From: Planosporangium flavigriseum
Lineage (GTDB): Bacteria > Actinomycetota > Actinomycetes > Mycobacteriales > Micromonosporaceae
DNA length: 64,000 bases
Direction: 5' to 3'
NCBI RefSeq assembly: GCF_011947225.1
Contig: NZ_JAATVW010000002.1
Coordinates: 62,001 to 126,000 of the forward strand
Notes under the pieces: model-generated
What the model saw: only the letters and a program-made list of their open reading frames with translations
Databases searched by the model: none
What the model was told of the DNA's origin: nothing
Shown: piece after piece, positions 47,030 to 56,467 of the stretch
How the letters are laid out: every line of letters begins with the position of its first letter
How positions within the stretch are numbered: the stretch's first letter is position 1
Translations under genes and position numbers: made by a program

Positions 47030-47851
47030 TCAGCCAGTTCGCCGCGCCAGTGCGGCGAGCAGCCGGGGCGCCAGGTCCTTGCGGCACACCACAAGATCGG
47101 CAAGCAGGGGGTTCGGACGATTGTATTCCAATCCCGACCCGTCCAGTCGGGATGTGTGCAGCCCCGTGGCCGTCGCCACAGCGACCGGCGCGGCCGAGTC
47201 CCACTCGTACTGGCCACCGGCGTGCACGTAGGCGTCGACGTCACCGTCGATCACCGTGGCGATCTTCGCCCCGGCCGATCCCATGGGCACCAGTTCCGCG
47301 CCCAGGTCCTCGGCCAGGGCGGACAGGAACGCCGGCGGTCGGGTGCGGCTCGCCGCCAGGCGCAGCCGGCCGCCCGCGGCGGCCTGGTGCGACAGCGGCG
47401 GGTACGGCGGGGCGGCGGCGCCGGTCGCGAGGACGCGGTGCTGGGCCGGCAGGGCCACCGCTCCGGCCGCGAGCTTGCCGCTCTGCTGGCCGGTGCGCTG
47501 CCACAGGCCGATGTGTACGGCCCAGTCGGCGCGCCCCTCCTCGCCGAACTCGCGGGTGCCGTCGAGCGGATCGACGATCCACACCCGGTCGGCGGCCAGC
47601 CGGGACGGATCGTCCTTGCCCTCCTCGGACAGCACGGCGTCGGCCGGGCGGTAGCGGGCCAATGCGCCGACGATGAATTCGTGTGCGCGGGCGTCACCGG
47701 CGGCGCGCAGCGCGTCCATGTCCCGGTGCCCCATCTCTGCGCGCAGGCTGAGCAGCAAATCCCCAGCCCGCGACGCCAACCAGCGCGCGAATGCGGCGTC
47801 ACCCGCCGGCGCACCCTCATGGTCGGCGCGGTTGACGAGACTCTGCGTCAT
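47030..47851 (-). CDS. cysQ: 3'(2'),5'-bisphosphate nucleotidase
   Basis: 273 aa, inositol monophosphatase fold. Metal site motifs VLSEEGKDD, WIVDPLDGTREFGEEG and QYEWDSAAPVAVA are complete. CysQ removes PAP/PAPS and so controls the sulfate activation pathway. It heads the cys operon; gap to cysD is 28 nt. Confidence 0.92.
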   Translation of the reverse strand: MTQSLVNRADHEGAPAGDAAFARWLASRAGDLLLSLRAEMGHRDMDALRAAGDARAHEFIVGALARYRPADAVLSEEGKDDPSRLAADRVWIVDPLDGTREFGEEGRADWAVHIGLWQRTGQQSGKLAAGAVALPAQHRVLATGAAAPPYPPLSHQAAAGGRLRLAASRTRPPAFLSALAEDLGAELVPMGSAGAKIATVIDGDVDAYVHAGGQYEWDSAAPVAVATATGLHTSRLDGSGLEYNRPNPLLADLVVCRKDLAPRLLAALARRTG

Positions 47852-48053
47852 GTCACCTTCTCAGTAGGCTCCGTGGACGGCGCCCGGCGCTCGTAACACG
47901 ATAGCCAGGTCCAATGACAGCGACCACTGCTCCCGGATCGCGGGTCCGGCCTGCCGCCTGCCCCGGCGACAGCTTGGACCGCCGCCGCCAGCTCGCACTA
48001 TTCACCTTTTGGGTAAAAACGCGCTGCGGGGTTACGCCGGCCGCTCGGGCCGG

Positions 48054-48653
48054 TCAGCCGGCGTGGTACATGTTCTGCGCGGCTTCCAAGCCTCGCTCGA
48101 TGACCGCCTCCACGGCGTCCGCCGTACGGTCCACAAAGTAGTCCAACTCCTTGCGCTCGGCAGCGGAGAAGTCCGACAGCACGAAGTCGGCCGGGTCCTG
48201 CCGGCCCGGCGGGCGGCCGATACCGAACCGCACGCGGATGAACTCCTTGCTGCCGAGCGAGCGTGACATCGAGCGCAGCCCGTTGTGGCCGCCCTCACCG
48301 CCGCCGATCTTGAGCCGGAGCTGCCCGTACGGGATGTCGAGCTCGTCGTGGACGGCGATGATCTGGCCGACCGGCACCTTGTAGAACTGGGCCAGCCCGG
48401 CGACCGGGCCACCGGACAGGTTCATGTACGTCATCGGCTTGGCCAGCACGATCCGGGGCGCGTCGACACCGACGCCCAGCCGACCCTCAGCAGTCTCGGC
48501 GACGACCTTGCGGTTGCGGGCCAACCGCGCGCCGATACGGCCGGCGAGCAGGTCGGCCACCATGAACCCGGCGTTGTGCCGGTTGCCGGCGTACTCCGGG
48601 CCGGGGTTTCCGAGCCCGACCACCAGCCACGGGGCGGCTTGCGGGGACATCAC
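48054..48653 (-). CDS. pth: Peptidyl-tRNA hydrolase
   Basis: 199 aa; the second Met (48650) is an equally good start. [20 protein letters not shown] contains the catalytic His, followed by [10 protein letters not shown], the catalytic Asp in [10 protein letters not shown] and [13 protein letters not shown]. It recycles peptidyl-tRNA. It lies behind rplY on the same strand but beyond a strong hairpin. Confidence 0.96.
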   Translation of the reverse strand: MMSPQAAPWLVVGLGNPGPEYAGNRHNAGFMVADLLAGRIGARLARNRKVVAETAEGRLGVGVDAPRIVLAKPMTYMNLSGGPVAGLAQFYKVPVGQIIAVHDELDIPYGQLRLKIGGGEGGHNGLRSMSRSLGSKEFIRVRFGIGRPPGRQDPADFVLSDFSAAERKELDYFVDRTADAVEAVIERGLEAAQNMYHAG

Positions 48654-48668
48654 GCTCCATAAGCTTCA

Positions 48669-48723
48669 CGCCGATCCTGGATCGACGCACGGGTTTCGAC
48701 CGCACGTCGATCCAGGATCGGCG
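48669..48723 (-). terminator. Perfect 19-bp hairpin between rplY and pth
   Basis: Arms 48669-48687 and 48705-48723 pair perfectly over 19 bp around a 17-nt loop. The element lies 68 bp behind the rplY stop and only 16 bp before the pth start, so it probably terminates most rplY transcripts and leaves pth dependent on read-through or its own promoter. Confidence 0.85.
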
Positions 48724-48790
48724 CAGGAGTGGGGCGGGGACGGGTCTAGGCCGCAGCGAAACCCGCGGGCCGGACCGGTCCTGGTGCCGA

Positions 48791-49411
48791 TCAGGCCTCG
48801 GCGGCGGGCGCCTCGGCGGGCGCCTCGGCGGCTTCGGCGGGAGCCTCGGCCCCGAGCTCCTCCGCGGTCGGCGCGGCCGAGATCACGGCCACGACCAGCT
48901 CCGGGTCGGCCGCGAGCTCGGCGCCCTGAGGCAGCGGCACGTTGCCGGCGAGGATCTGGCTGCCCGCCGCCAGGCCCTCGACGGAGACCTCAAGGCCGCC
49001 GGGCAGCCGGGTCGCGTCGGCGAGGATGCTCAGCGTGGCGTGCTCGTGTACGACCAGCGTGCCGGGCGCCGCCTCACCGATCAGCTGGACCGGCACGTCG
49101 ACCGTGACCTTCTCGCCGCGCCGCACGACCAGCAGGTCCACGTGCTCGTACGTGTCCTTGATCGGGTCGCGCTGGATCGCCTTCGGGAGGGCGAGCGCGC
49201 TGCCGCCACCGGTGATGTCGACGTTGAAGAGCTGGTTGGCCCCACCGTGCCGGATCGCGGCGGCGAACTCACGCGCGGGCAGTGCGATGTGGCGGGGCTT
49301 CTCGCCGTGGCCGTACAGCACGGCGGGCACCTTGCCGGCCCGGCGGGTACGACGGGCACCACCCTTGCCAAATTCGGTGCGGGGCTCGGCGCTGATCTTG
49401 ACCTCGGACAC
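48791..49411 (-). CDS. rplY: Ribosomal protein bL25 (Ctc type)
   Basis: 206 aa from GTG 49411 with aggag upstream. The 5S rRNA-binding L25 domain (VKISAEPRTEFGKGGARRTR, ALPKAIQRDPIKDTYEHVDL) is followed by the TL5-type C-terminal domain (GEKVTVDVPVQLIGEAAPGT) and an Ala/Glu/Pro tail. Part of the common actinobacterial order glmU-prs-rplY-pth. Confidence 0.96.
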   Translation of the reverse strand: MSEVKISAEPRTEFGKGGARRTRRAGKVPAVLYGHGEKPRHIALPAREFAAAIRHGGANQLFNVDITGGGSALALPKAIQRDPIKDTYEHVDLLVVRRGEKVTVDVPVQLIGEAAPGTLVVHEHATLSILADATRLPGGLEVSVEGLAAGSQILAGNVPLPQGAELAADPELVVAVISAAPTAEELGAEAPAEAAEAPAEAPAAEA

Positions 49412-49657
49412 GGAAGTACTCCTGTAGTGATCTGTACTGCGGGGGCGGGCGGCGGCGGTGCTCGGGCAAGGGTGCAGAGGGCACAGCCCCGGAGCACCGC
49501 GTCGATCACGGAGCCCGCTTGGTCATCGCTCGCGCACTCAAGCGCGTGCGGCCCGCGGACACCCTCGCCGTGGCAACCGCACTAGCTTACCCGAGTCTGA
49601 CCGGCGATCGCGCCGGGGGCGGCACCTCAGCCACCGCCGGCGTCGATAGCCATCCCG

Positions 49658-50638
49658 TTACGACAGGCCGCCGAACAAGGTCGTCACGGAGCCGTCGTCG
49701 AAGACCTCGCGGATGGCGCGCGCGATGAGCGGCGCGATCGACAGTACGGTGACCTTGTCCAACTTCTTGTCGTCGGTCAGCGGCAGCGTGTTCGTCAGCA
49801 CCACCTCGCTGATCTTGCTGTTGCCGAGCCGCTCGATCGCCGGATCGGACAGGATCCCATGGGTGGCCGCTACGACGACGTCGGCCGCGCCCTCGTCGAC
49901 CAGGATCTCCGCGGCCTTGGTGATCGTGCCGCCGGTGTCGATCATGTCGTCGACGATGAGACAGATCCGGCCCTCGACCTCACCGACGACCCGGTTGGCC
50001 ACCACCTGGTTGGGCTTCAACGGATCCCGGGTCTTGTGGATGAAGGCCAGCGGGCACCCGCCCAGCCGGTCGGTCCAGCGCTCGGCGACGCGCACCCGGC
50101 CCGAGTCCGGGGCGACGACGGTCATCGGCCGCCCGGCGTACTTCTCCTGCACGTAGTCGGCCAGCAGGTTCATCGCGAAGAGGTGGTCCACCGGACCGTC
50201 GAAGAAGCCCTGGATCTGGGCGGTGTGCAGGTCGACCGTCAGAATCCGGTCGGCGCCCGCGGTCTTGAACATGTCCGCGACCAACCGGGCCGAGATCGGC
50301 TCCCGGCCGCGGTGCTTCTTGTCCTGCCGGGCGTACGGGTAGAACGGCAGCACGACGGTGATGCGCTTGGCGGAACCGCGCTTGAGCGCGTCCACCATGA
50401 TCAACGTCTCCATGACCCACTTGTTGACCGGCTGCGTCACCGACTGCACGACGAACGCGTCGCTGCCGCGCACGGACTCCCGGTACCGGACGAAGATCTC
50501 GCCGTTGGCGAAGTCGTACGCGTCCATCGGCGTCGGCGCCACGCCGAGCACCGAGCCGATCTCCTCCGCCAGGCCCGGGTATCCGCGGCCGGAGAAAAGC
50601 ATGAGGGACTTGCGGTTATCAGCGACGATGCTGCCCAT
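49658..50638 (-). CDS. prs: Ribose-phosphate pyrophosphokinase
   Basis: 326 aa. FSGRGYPGLAEEI, the ATP-binding EPISARLVADMFKTAGADRI, VDLHTAQIQGFFDGPVDHL and the PRPP loop CLIVDDMIDTGGTITKAAE are complete. It makes PRPP for nucleotide, His and Trp synthesis and for the upp reaction. It lies 43 bp behind glmU. Confidence 0.97.
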   Translation of the reverse strand: MGSIVADNRKSLMLFSGRGYPGLAEEIGSVLGVAPTPMDAYDFANGEIFVRYRESVRGSDAFVVQSVTQPVNKWVMETLIMVDALKRGSAKRITVVLPFYPYARQDKKHRGREPISARLVADMFKTAGADRILTVDLHTAQIQGFFDGPVDHLFAMNLLADYVQEKYAGRPMTVVAPDSGRVRVAERWTDRLGGCPLAFIHKTRDPLKPNQVVANRVVGEVEGRICLIVDDMIDTGGTITKAAEILVDEGAADVVVAATHGILSDPAIERLGNSKISEVVLTNTLPLTDDKKLDKVTVLSIAPLIARAIREVFDDGSVTTLFGGLS

Positions 50639-50681
50639 CAGCGGTCTGCTTCCGTCTCGTCTGTGCCGGTCGAAGTCGCGA

Positions 50682-52214
50682 TCATTCTTCGTCAGAGCGC
50701 GGCCCGACCTCGGCCGACGTGGTAGCCGGATGACTTACCTCACTGTCAACCGTAGCCTCGGGGCCGTCGACCGCCTTGGCCGCCATCGCCGCCTCGGCCG
50801 ACGCGGTGCCGGGCCGCTTGCGCGGCACCCAGTCGTCGACGTTGCGCTGCGGCGCCCGGCCAACGCCCAGCGCCCCGGCGGGCACGTCCCTCGTGATGAT
50901 GCTGCCCGCCGCCGTGTACGCGCCGTCGCCCACGGACACCGGCGCCACGAACATGTTGTCCGCGCCGGTACGGGCGTGGCTGCCGATCGTCGTGCGGTGC
51001 TTGTTGACCCCGTCGTAGTTGACGAACACCGTCGCCGCCCCGATGTTGGTGCCCTCACCGATCGTCGCGTCACCCACGTACGACAGGTGCGGCACCTTGG
51101 CGCCCGCGCCGATCTCCGCCTTCTTCGTCTCCACGAACGTGCCGACCTTGGCCTTCGCCGCGAGCCTTGAGTCCGGCCGCAGATACGCGTACGGGCCGAC
51201 CTGGGCCTGCGGGCCGATCTCCGCCCCGAGCACGTGCGCCCGCACCACGACCGCGCCGTCCGCGACGACACTGTCCGCAATCGTCGTGTCCGGCCCGACG
51301 ACCGCACCTTCACCGACGCTCGTCGCGCCCCGCAGGTGGGTGTTCGGCTCCACCACCGCGTCACGACCCAGCGTCACCGTCACGTCGATCCAGGTCGTCG
51401 CCGGATCGATAATGCTCACACCCGACCGCATCCACTCGAGGTTGATCCGGTCCCGGAGCACCGCCCGCAGCACCGCCAACTCGGCGCGGTCGTTGCAGCC
51501 GAGCACCTCCGTCGGGTCCACCGCCTGATGCGCCTGCACCGGGTAGCCGTCGGCGACCAGCAGGCCGACCACGTCGGTCAGGTACTCCTCGCCCTGGTCG
51601 TTGTCGCTGCCCAGCTTGCCCAGCATCTGCCGCAGGCTCGCCGCGTCGAACACGTACGCCCCAGCGTTGATCTCGCGGATCGCGCGCTCGTCGGCGGTGG
51701 CGTCCCGCTCCTCCACGATCCGCTGCACCGCGCCGGTCGCGCCGCGCAGGATCCGCCCCATGCCGGACGGGTTGGGCACCTGAGCGGTCAGGATCGTGGC
51801 GGCGGCGCCGGCCGCCTCGTGCGCCTCGACGAGCCCGACGAGCGTCGCGGGGCGCACCAACGGGAAGTCGCCGTTGACGACCACCACGCTGCCGCGGAGA
51901 TCGTCGACCGACTCGGTGACCATCCGCACCGCGTGCCCGGTCCCCCGCTGCTCCGCCTGCACCACCGACCTCGCATCCGGGGCGATCTCGGCAAGGTGCC
52001 CCCGGACCTGGTCGGCGCCGTGGCCCACGACCACCATCACCTGGCAGTCAGCACCGAGGCCCTGGCGCGCCGCTGTCAGAACGTGACCGAGCACGGTACG
52101 GCCGAGCAAGGGGTGGAGCACCTTGGGCAGCGCGGACTTCATCCGCTTACCCTCCCCAGCGGCGAGGACGATCAAGGTCCGGGATGGGATTGAATCTGCC
52201 TGGTCGACGCCCAC
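50682..52214 (-). CDS. glmU: Bifunctional GlmU: N-acetylglucosamine-1-phosphate uridyltransferase / glucosamine-1-phosphate acetyltransferase
   Basis: 510 aa from GTG 52214, with gggag 6 nt upstream. The N-terminal nucleotidyltransferase has VLAAGEGKRMKSALPKVLH and ATILTAQVPNPSGMGRIL; the C-terminal left-handed beta-helix has YLRPDSRLAAKAKVGTFVET and NYDGVNKHRTTIGSHART. It makes UDP-GlcNAc for the cell wall. A long Ala/Glu-rich tail after the helix is typical of actinobacterial forms. Confidence 0.97.
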   Translation of the reverse strand: MGVDQADSIPSRTLIVLAAGEGKRMKSALPKVLHPLLGRTVLGHVLTAARQGLGADCQVMVVVGHGADQVRGHLAEIAPDARSVVQAEQRGTGHAVRMVTESVDDLRGSVVVVNGDFPLVRPATLVGLVEAHEAAGAAATILTAQVPNPSGMGRILRGATGAVQRIVEERDATADERAIREINAGAYVFDAASLRQMLGKLGSDNDQGEEYLTDVVGLLVADGYPVQAHQAVDPTEVLGCNDRAELAVLRAVLRDRINLEWMRSGVSIIDPATTWIDVTVTLGRDAVVEPNTHLRGATSVGEGAVVGPDTTIADSVVADGAVVVRAHVLGAEIGPQAQVGPYAYLRPDSRLAAKAKVGTFVETKKAEIGAGAKVPHLSYVGDATIGEGTNIGAATVFVNYDGVNKHRTTIGSHARTGADNMFVAPVSVGDGAYTAAGSIITRDVPAGALGVGRAPQRNVDDWVPRKRPGTASAEAAMAAKAVDGPEATVDSEVSHPATTSAEVGPRSDEE

Positions 52215-52411
52215 GAGCTGCTCCCTCGGCGGAGATCGGAGTCGGACATCTCATCGTAGTCAGCTGCACTGAGCCGGCCCTCGCCGCAGACCGGTCGGGG
52301 TAACGTGCCCCACCCCGTTGTACCGATCGGATGACGGCGGGTTTACCTGGCGTACGGGAGGCGGCTGCCCGACGGGAAGTGTCGGATCCACTAAACGGAC
52401 TTAAAGGAAAG

Positions 52412-52483
52412 CTCGGCCGCCAGGGTTCGAACCTGGACAATCACATCCAAAGTGTGAGGTGCTGCCAATTACACTACGGCCGA
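52412..52483 (-). tRNA. tRNA-Gln (anticodon UUG)
   Basis: 72 nt on the minus strand folds into a full cloverleaf: acceptor tcggccg/cggccga (7 bp), D stem gtgt/gcac, anticodon stem tcaca/tgtga with loop ctttgga (anticodon ttg), T stem ccagg/cctgg with loop ttcgaac. Discriminator base is G; no CCA is encoded. Confidence 0.97.
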
Positions 52484-52589
52484 TCGTCGTACAGCAGCCT
52501 AACGAACATCGGGTTCTGAGGCGAAGCCATGGCCCACCGCCACGGCCGTGCACGACAGATCTGACCGCTCCCAGCGCCCGGTGATCCAG

Positions 52590-53528
52590 CTAATGGACCA
52601 GCGCGGTGAACTCGGCGTAGTCGCGGATGTAGTCGTCGGCGTCGTAGTAGTGCGACGCGAAGACCAGCAGTACGGCGTCGGCGGAGTACCGGTACTGCGT
52701 ACCCCACGTCATCGGCGGCAGGTAGAGCCCCGTCTCCGGGCTGTCCAGCAGGAACTCCTGCCTCGACACCCCGTCGTCGGCGACGACGCTGCACCTCCCC
52801 TTGACGCACACCAGGAACTGGTGGCACTCCTTGTGCGCGTGCTGCCCGCGGACCTTCTCGTTGGGCACGCCGAGGACCACGAAGTACCGGTGGACGGGGA
52901 ACGGGATGTCCCGCTCGAACTCGCCCACGGACAGGTCGCCGCGCAGATCCCGGACGAAGCCGAGCTTGTGCAGCGTGACGCCCTTGACTTTGGTACGGGT
53001 GACCCGCTCGCCCTCGGCGAGTTCGGTGACCGGCACGCCGGCGTCGAGCGGCGGCACCGGGCCGGAGTCGACGTAGCCGGTTAGCCGCGCCGGATTGCCG
53101 ACGACGATCGCGTACGGCGGAACGGACCGGGTGACGACCGCCCCGGCGCCGACCATCGCGGACCGTCCGATGGTGATACCCGGCAGGATCGTCGCGTTGG
53201 CGCCGATCGACGCACCGGCTTCGACCCGGGTCCGCAGGAACTCTTCCGGGTACTGCCTGCTCCGCGGCATGCGGTCGTTGGTGAAGGTGACGTTCGGACC
53301 GACGAACACGTCGTCCTCGAGCGTCACGCCGTCCCAGAGCTGCACGCCGCACTTGACCGTGACCCGGTCACCGACCGTGACATCGTTCTCGATGAACACC
53401 CCGTCGCAGATGTTGCAGTCAGCGCCGACGCGGGCACCGGGCAGCACGTGGGCGAAGGCCCAGATGCGCGTGCCATCGCCGATGTCGGTGCTCTCACACA
53501 AGCCGTTGGGGTGCACGAAGAAGGACAT
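52590..53528 (-). CDS. Fused acetyltransferase (hexapeptide beta-helix) and sugar 3,4-ketoisomerase (cupin), FdtD/WxcM-like
   Basis: 312 aa. Residues 1-~165 are a left-handed beta-helix acyltransferase ([54 protein letters not shown]). Residues ~175-312 are a FdtA/QdtA-like cupin ([52 protein letters not shown]). Such fusions isomerise dTDP-4-keto-6-deoxyglucose to the 3-keto sugar and later N-acetylate the 3-amino sugar. The aminotransferase for the middle step is encoded two genes upstream in the same operon. Gap to the glycosyltransferase is 2 nt. Confidence 0.85.
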   Translation of the reverse strand: MSFFVHPNGLCESTDIGDGTRIWAFAHVLPGARVGADCNICDGVFIENDVTVGDRVTVKCGVQLWDGVTLEDDVFVGPNVTFTNDRMPRSRQYPEEFLRTRVEAGASIGANATILPGITIGRSAMVGAGAVVTRSVPPYAIVVGNPARLTGYVDSGPVPPLDAGVPVTELAEGERVTRTKVKGVTLHKLGFVRDLRGDLSVGEFERDIPFPVHRYFVVLGVPNEKVRGQHAHKECHQFLVCVKGRCSVVADDGVSRQEFLLDSPETGLYLPPMTWGTQYRYSADAVLLVFASHYYDADDYIRDYAEFTALVH

Positions 53529-53530
53529 GG

Positions 53531-54487
53531 TCAGGGCTTTCCGTGAGAAAGGACGTCTTGCGCGGGGAAGGACAGCTCACGCATCACAATGGCGAGCGGG
53601 CGGCGCTTGGTGTTCTCGTATGCACGCCAGGCGTAGGAGCCGACCACGCCGAGGCCGAGAGCGTTGATCCCGCCGAAGAACAGCACCACGAGGATCGTCG
53701 CGGCGTAACCGGGCACGTCGAACAGCCCGGCGAGCCGGGCGAGCAGAACCACCAAGCCGAGGATCACCGACACGGCCAGCCCGATCACGCCGAAGGTCAT
53801 CAGTACCCGGACCGGCAGATCGGTGAAGGCGAAGATGCTGTCCATGAAGTAGGTGACCTTCTTCTTCAAGGTCCACCCGGAGGAGCCGTGCTCGCGGGGC
53901 CGGCGGGTGTAGGCCACCTGCTTGCGCCGGAACCCCAGCCAGAACAGCAGCGCGACCAGCGAGGTGTTGGCCTCCTCGCACGTCAATAGGGTGTCGCGGA
54001 AGGCCGCGTTGCAGCCGAAGATGTCGACGCCGCCGCGGGGCATGTCGGAGACGACGAACTTGCGGTACACGCCCCAGAACAGATTGGCGGACAGCCGGCT
54101 GGCGAGCGGGTCGGCCCGACCCTCGCGGGTGCCGACGACGACGTCGTACTCCCCCGCCTCGAGGGTGTGGAAGAACTCCAGCGCCAGCTCCGGCGGCTCC
54201 TGCAGGTCCGCGGCCATGACCGCGAAGTACCGCCCGGTCGCGTGCTGCAGACCTGCCCGGATGGCGGCGAACGAGCCGAAGTTGCGCGACAGCAGGATCA
54301 GCCGGGCGGCGAAGCGCTGCTGCGGCAGCAGGGAGGCGAGCAGCTCCGCCGACTTGTCGGGGCTGCCGTCGACCACGAACACGGCCTCCAGCTGCCCGCC
54401 GAGCTCGGTGTTCATGTTGTCGACGGTGGCCAGCAGGTCGTGGATCGAGTCCTCGTTGCGGTAGACCGGGACGATTAATGAATACAT
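53531..54487 (-). CDS. GtrB/ArnC-type polyprenyl-phosphate glycosyltransferase (GT2)
   Basis: 318 aa from ATG 54487, which follows the aminotransferase stop by 1 nt. GT2 motifs: [33 protein letters not shown], the metal region [16 protein letters not shown] and [16 protein letters not shown]. The C terminus has two membrane segments ([20 protein letters not shown] and [19 protein letters not shown]), as in GtrB, ArnC and DPM1-type enzymes. It should load a sugar onto polyprenyl phosphate at the inner membrane face; the sugar is probably the 3-acetamido-dideoxyhexose made by its neighbours. Confidence 0.85.
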   Translation of the reverse strand: MYSLIVPVYRNEDSIHDLLATVDNMNTELGGQLEAVFVVDGSPDKSAELLASLLPQQRFAARLILLSRNFGSFAAIRAGLQHATGRYFAVMAADLQEPPELALEFFHTLEAGEYDVVVGTREGRADPLASRLSANLFWGVYRKFVVSDMPRGGVDIFGCNAAFRDTLLTCEEANTSLVALLFWLGFRRKQVAYTRRPREHGSSGWTLKKKVTYFMDSIFAFTDLPVRVLMTFGVIGLAVSVILGLVVLLARLAGLFDVPGYAATILVVLFFGGINALGLGVVGSYAWRAYENTKRRPLAIVMRELSFPAQDVLSHGKP

Positions 54488-54488
54488 C

Positions 54489-55592
54489 TCAGGCACCCCA
54501 GCGGTTGACCGCCGCCGCGACGTGCTCGGCGTCGGCGTCCGACATCTCCGGGTAGCAGGGAAGCGTGAGCACCTCGGCGCACAGCTGCTCGGTCGTGGGC
54601 AGTGACACACCCGCGTACCGGTCGCCGGCGGCTGGCTGGCGATGGTCCGGGTACGGGTAGTGCACCTCGCACGGCACGCCCTCGGCGCGCAGGTGGGCGG
54701 CCAGGTCGTCACGATCGGTGGTACGCACCACGTACAGGTGCGCGACGTAGCTCGTCCCGTCGACGGCCGGCAGCGCCACCTTCGGGTGCGTGATCGCTTC
54801 CGCGTAGAAGGAGGCCAGGGCGATCCGCCGGGCGTTCCAGGCGTCCACATGCGGCAGCTTGACCGACAACACGGCGGCCTGGACCTCGTCCAGCCGGCTG
54901 TTGCGGGCCGGGGCCAACGTCATGTGGTACTTGCGGTCCCAGCCGTACTGCCGCAGTCGGCCGACTCGCTCCGCGATCGCCGCGTCGCCCGTGACAACGG
55001 CACCGGCGTCGCCGAGCGCGCCGAGGTTCTTCGTCGGGTAGAAGCTGAACGCGGCGACATGGCCGAAGGAGCCGGCCCGCCGGTTGTCGCGGGACGCGCC
55101 ATGGGCCTGCGCACAGTCCTCGACCACCTTGACCCCGTGCCGGTCGGCGACCGCCATCAGCTCGGCCATGTCGGCGAGGCGCCCGTAGAGGTGGGTGACG
55201 ATCACCGCGCGGATGTCGGCGCCGGCGAGCACCCGGTCGAGGGCGCTCGCGTCGATCAGCTGGGTATCGAGGTCGACGTCGACGTAGACACCGACCGCCC
55301 CGAGAGCGTTGACGGCGCTGGTGCCGTATCCACCGGCGTTGGCCACCAGCGCGACCCGGTCACCCCGGCCGACGCCGACACCGGCGAGCGCCAGTTCCAG
55401 CGCGTCGGTCCCGTTGGCCACGCCGATCGCGAACGGCACGCCGCAGTACGCCGCGAACGCCTCCTCGAAGGCCTTGACCTCACGGCCGAGGATGTACCAG
55501 CCGCTGTTGAGTACGCGCATCACTGCGTCTGAGAGCTCGTCCGCGAGGCTTGCGTTGTGCGCCACGAGGTCGTTCATCGCACGCAGGGGCAT
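54489..55592 (-). CDS. DegT/DnrJ/EryC1-family sugar aminotransferase (FdtB/QdtB-like)
   Basis: 367 aa; start ATG 55592 preceded by gaaagg. PLP-fold residues: NGTDALELALAGVGVGRGD, VVEDCAQAHGASRDNRRAGS, and the Schiff-base Lys in FSFYPTKNLGALGDAGAV; later LDEVQAAVLSVKLPHVDAWN. With the fused ketoisomerase-acetyltransferase encoded behind it, it would make dTDP-Fuc3N or dTDP-Qui3N. First gene of the three-gene minus-strand operon. Confidence 0.88.
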   Translation of the reverse strand: MPLRAMNDLVAHNASLADELSDAVMRVLNSGWYILGREVKAFEEAFAAYCGVPFAIGVANGTDALELALAGVGVGRGDRVALVANAGGYGTSAVNALGAVGVYVDVDLDTQLIDASALDRVLAGADIRAVIVTHLYGRLADMAELMAVADRHGVKVVEDCAQAHGASRDNRRAGSFGHVAAFSFYPTKNLGALGDAGAVVTGDAAIAERVGRLRQYGWDRKYHMTLAPARNSRLDEVQAAVLSVKLPHVDAWNARRIALASFYAEAITHPKVALPAVDGTSYVAHLYVVRTTDRDDLAAHLRAEGVPCEVHYPYPDHRQPAAGDRYAGVSLPTTEQLCAEVLTLPCYPEMSDADAEHVAAAVNRWGA

Positions 55593-55968
55593 CGTGTCTG
55601 GCCTTTCGGTGGGGCAACTCGTGGAGGGCGTTCAAGCCGGGGTGTGGCGCGTCACCGCGACCGAGCCGGGGTTCGCCGGTAACGCATGGCCACCGGCTGT
55701 TGCACCCGTAGCGGTCACAAAGCAGCCTGCCCCTCTTCACCAACGACGCAGTGCGCATAGCGTCGTTGTCACCCAGACACTTTTCGTCCCAGAATTCGGC
55801 GCACGCATGGCGACCCAGGGCGCAGAGATGAACCTCCGGTGCGCACTTTGGGATAGTTTGTTCCCCGGTACGCGCCACTGTCAGCGAGCGCCGGAAGCTC
55901 GCCGAACGGCGATGTGACGATAAGATCACCGCTCGCATCACCACATGTCACGCGAAGGAGCCGTCGAC
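55593..55968. other. Divergent intergenic region of the sugar module
   Basis: 376 bp between the divergent aminotransferase and GtrA genes, with somewhat lower GC than the genes. It must hold promoters for both directions. Short open frames here show no resemblance to anything. No strong palindrome was found. Confidence 0.5.
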
Positions 55969-56457
55969 TTGACCCGGACACGCAAGTTGGCGGCGGCACC
56001 GGAAAAGCCGGCGACCTTGAGCGTGGTACGGCGTCTGCTGCGTGACGAGCGCGTGCGGTACCTGATGACCGGCGGTATCGCGGCTGCGGTGTTCTACAGC
56101 ATCTTCCTCGCCCTATGGCTGACGGTGGGTAACCGGGTGCCCTATGTGGCGCTGGTGCTGATCGCCAACTCGATGTGCGCGCTCATCACGTTCCGCATGT
56201 ATCGCGACGGCGTGTTCCGGGCCGACACCGCGCTCATCCCCGGCTTCCTTCGGTTCTACGTGCTCGGGCTGACCAGCCTGGTCGGATCGGCGACGATCGT
56301 GCCGCTACTGGTGGAGGTCGCGAGGGTGCCGATCGCGGTCGCGCCGATCGTCTACATCGCGATGCAGCCCCTGATCTTCTACCCGATCAACAAGTTCTGG
56401 GTGTTCCGGTCAGGTAAGCGCCGGACCGGCGACGACGGCGGAACACCGACCGCGTGA
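55969..56457 (+). CDS. GtrA-like membrane protein (putative polyprenyl-linked sugar flippase)
   Basis: 162 aa from TTG 55969, chosen because gaaggag lies 8 nt upstream; an ATG at 55945 adds 8 residues. Four membrane segments carry the GtrA pattern: VRYLMTGGIAAAVFYSIFLA, SMCALITFRMYRDGVFRAD and the diagnostic FYPINKFWVFRSG. GtrA proteins move polyprenyl-phosphate-linked sugars across the membrane. Convergent with the GT-C-like gene, 10 bp apart. Confidence 0.85.
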   Translation: MTRTRKLAAAPEKPATLSVVRRLLRDERVRYLMTGGIAAAVFYSIFLALWLTVGNRVPYVALVLIANSMCALITFRMYRDGVFRADTALIPGFLRFYVLGLTSLVGSATIVPLLVEVARVPIAVAPIVYIAMQPLIFYPINKFWVFRSGKRRTGDDGGTPTA

Positions 56458-56467
56458 CAGGCACCGC

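Noticed and set aside
44986-47676. 896-codon open frame opposite cysN, cysD and cysQ
   Set aside because: Fully antisense to three well-identified enzymes; an artefact of high GC that removes stop codons.
48034-48064. 8-bp hairpin overlapping the pth stop as terminator
   Set aside because: Short stem of G and C only, overlapping coding sequence; such matches are expected by chance in this composition.
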